Origin: Zygaena filipendulae
Taxonomy: Eukaryota; Arthropoda; Insecta; Lepidoptera; Zygaenidae
DNA length: 64,000 bases
NCBI GenBank assembly: GCA_907165275.2
Contig: OU015677.1
Coordinates: 1,426,001 to 1,490,000 of the forward strand
Direction: 5' to 3'
Numbering within the stretch: the stretch's first letter is position 1; every line of letters starts with the position of its first letter. Under the pieces are notes generated by a model. The model saw nothing but the letters and a program-made list of their open reading frames with translations, was not told the origin of the DNA and did no database searches. The position numbers and the translations under genes were made by a program. Positions 63,903-64,000 of this stretch are shown here, piece by piece.

Positions 63903-64000
63903 CGAGACTGCATCATAATAATATGAGAGCCTTAGTAACTATTTCCTATCTATCTTAAATAAATTTAAGTTAATTATTGAAAATTCGAATCACTTATGTT

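Larger units (their letters stand above)
58860..63950 (+). mobile_element. non-LTR retrotransposon (CR1/Jockey group), both ORFs open
   Basis: The 5' UTR is about 0.3 kb, ORF1 is at 59185-60099, a 466-bp spacer follows, ORF2 is at 60566-63520, and the 3' UTR runs into a long (CA)n tract. Neither ORF has a stop or frameshift, so the copy could be competent. The ends are approximate because no target duplication was found. No RNase H follows the reverse transcriptase, which fits CR1/Jockey-type elements. It lies downstream of exon 11 of the four-TM gene. Confidence 0.85.

Noticed and set aside
1..64000. CRISPR array, operons or bacterial regulatory signals
   Set aside because: All tandem arrays seen are microsatellites, a coding repeat or the splice-donor minisatellite; introns and repeat families mark the DNA as insect nuclear.

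Overview
The window looks like a lepidopteran (moth or butterfly) nuclear contig. The DNA is AT-rich, genes are broken by short GT-AG introns, and there is no bacterial gene packing. The strongest sign is one interspersed family seen more than thirty times: short elements ending in a GC-rich hairpin plus CTAG (sense) or starting CTAG-CTG (antisense), often with an ACTAATATTATAAA-type 5' end and an internal tetranucleotide microsatellite. That matches the Lep1-type non-autonomous Helitrons known from Lepidoptera. The species cannot be named from the sequence alone.

Layout. Positions 1-12,100 hold no convincing gene: Helitron-like copies (two in perfect head-to-tail tandem), hAT-like elements with 8-bp target duplications, a MITE family carrying two TGACGTCA palindromes per copy, LINE 3' tails and fold-back DNA. 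Positions 12,144-20,917 hold three complete multi-exon housekeeping genes on the plus strand: a gamma-glutamylaminecyclotransferase-like gene (4 exons, 175 aa), a GPATCH4-like G-patch protein (4 exons, 338 aa) and NDUFA12 of respiratory complex I (4 exons, 145 aa). All exon joins were checked for phase. Positions 21,100-35,090 are gene-poor and rich in repeats. Positions 35,097-40,941 are a young BEL/Pao LTR retrotransposon on the minus strand, with 5-bp target duplications, LTRs that differ at one visible base and a single 1245-residue ORF. That ORF has an in-frame deletion of the whole reverse transcriptase/RNase H region.

Positions 43,686-58,498 carry 11 exons of one plus-strand gene for a four-pass membrane protein with a proline-rich N-terminus, a cysteine-rich loop and a C-terminal PPPPYS motif. 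It is tentatively ENTREP/FAM189-like. Its seventh intron contains an intact, intronless gene on the opposite strand for a CCDC113/CFAP263-like axonemal coiled-coil protein. The same host gene shows a tandem array of decoy 5' splice sites, a decayed partial exon copy and a short repeated motif just downstream of two of its splice donors. Positions about 58,860-63,950 are a non-LTR retrotransposon with both ORFs open, either inside a further intron or just past the end of the host gene.

The genes share no pathway; the three housekeeping genes are neighbours with a common orientation only. What stands out is how transposons and local duplications have reshaped introns and flanks. The most unusual single observations are the RT-less but otherwise open BEL element and the splice-donor minisatellite.
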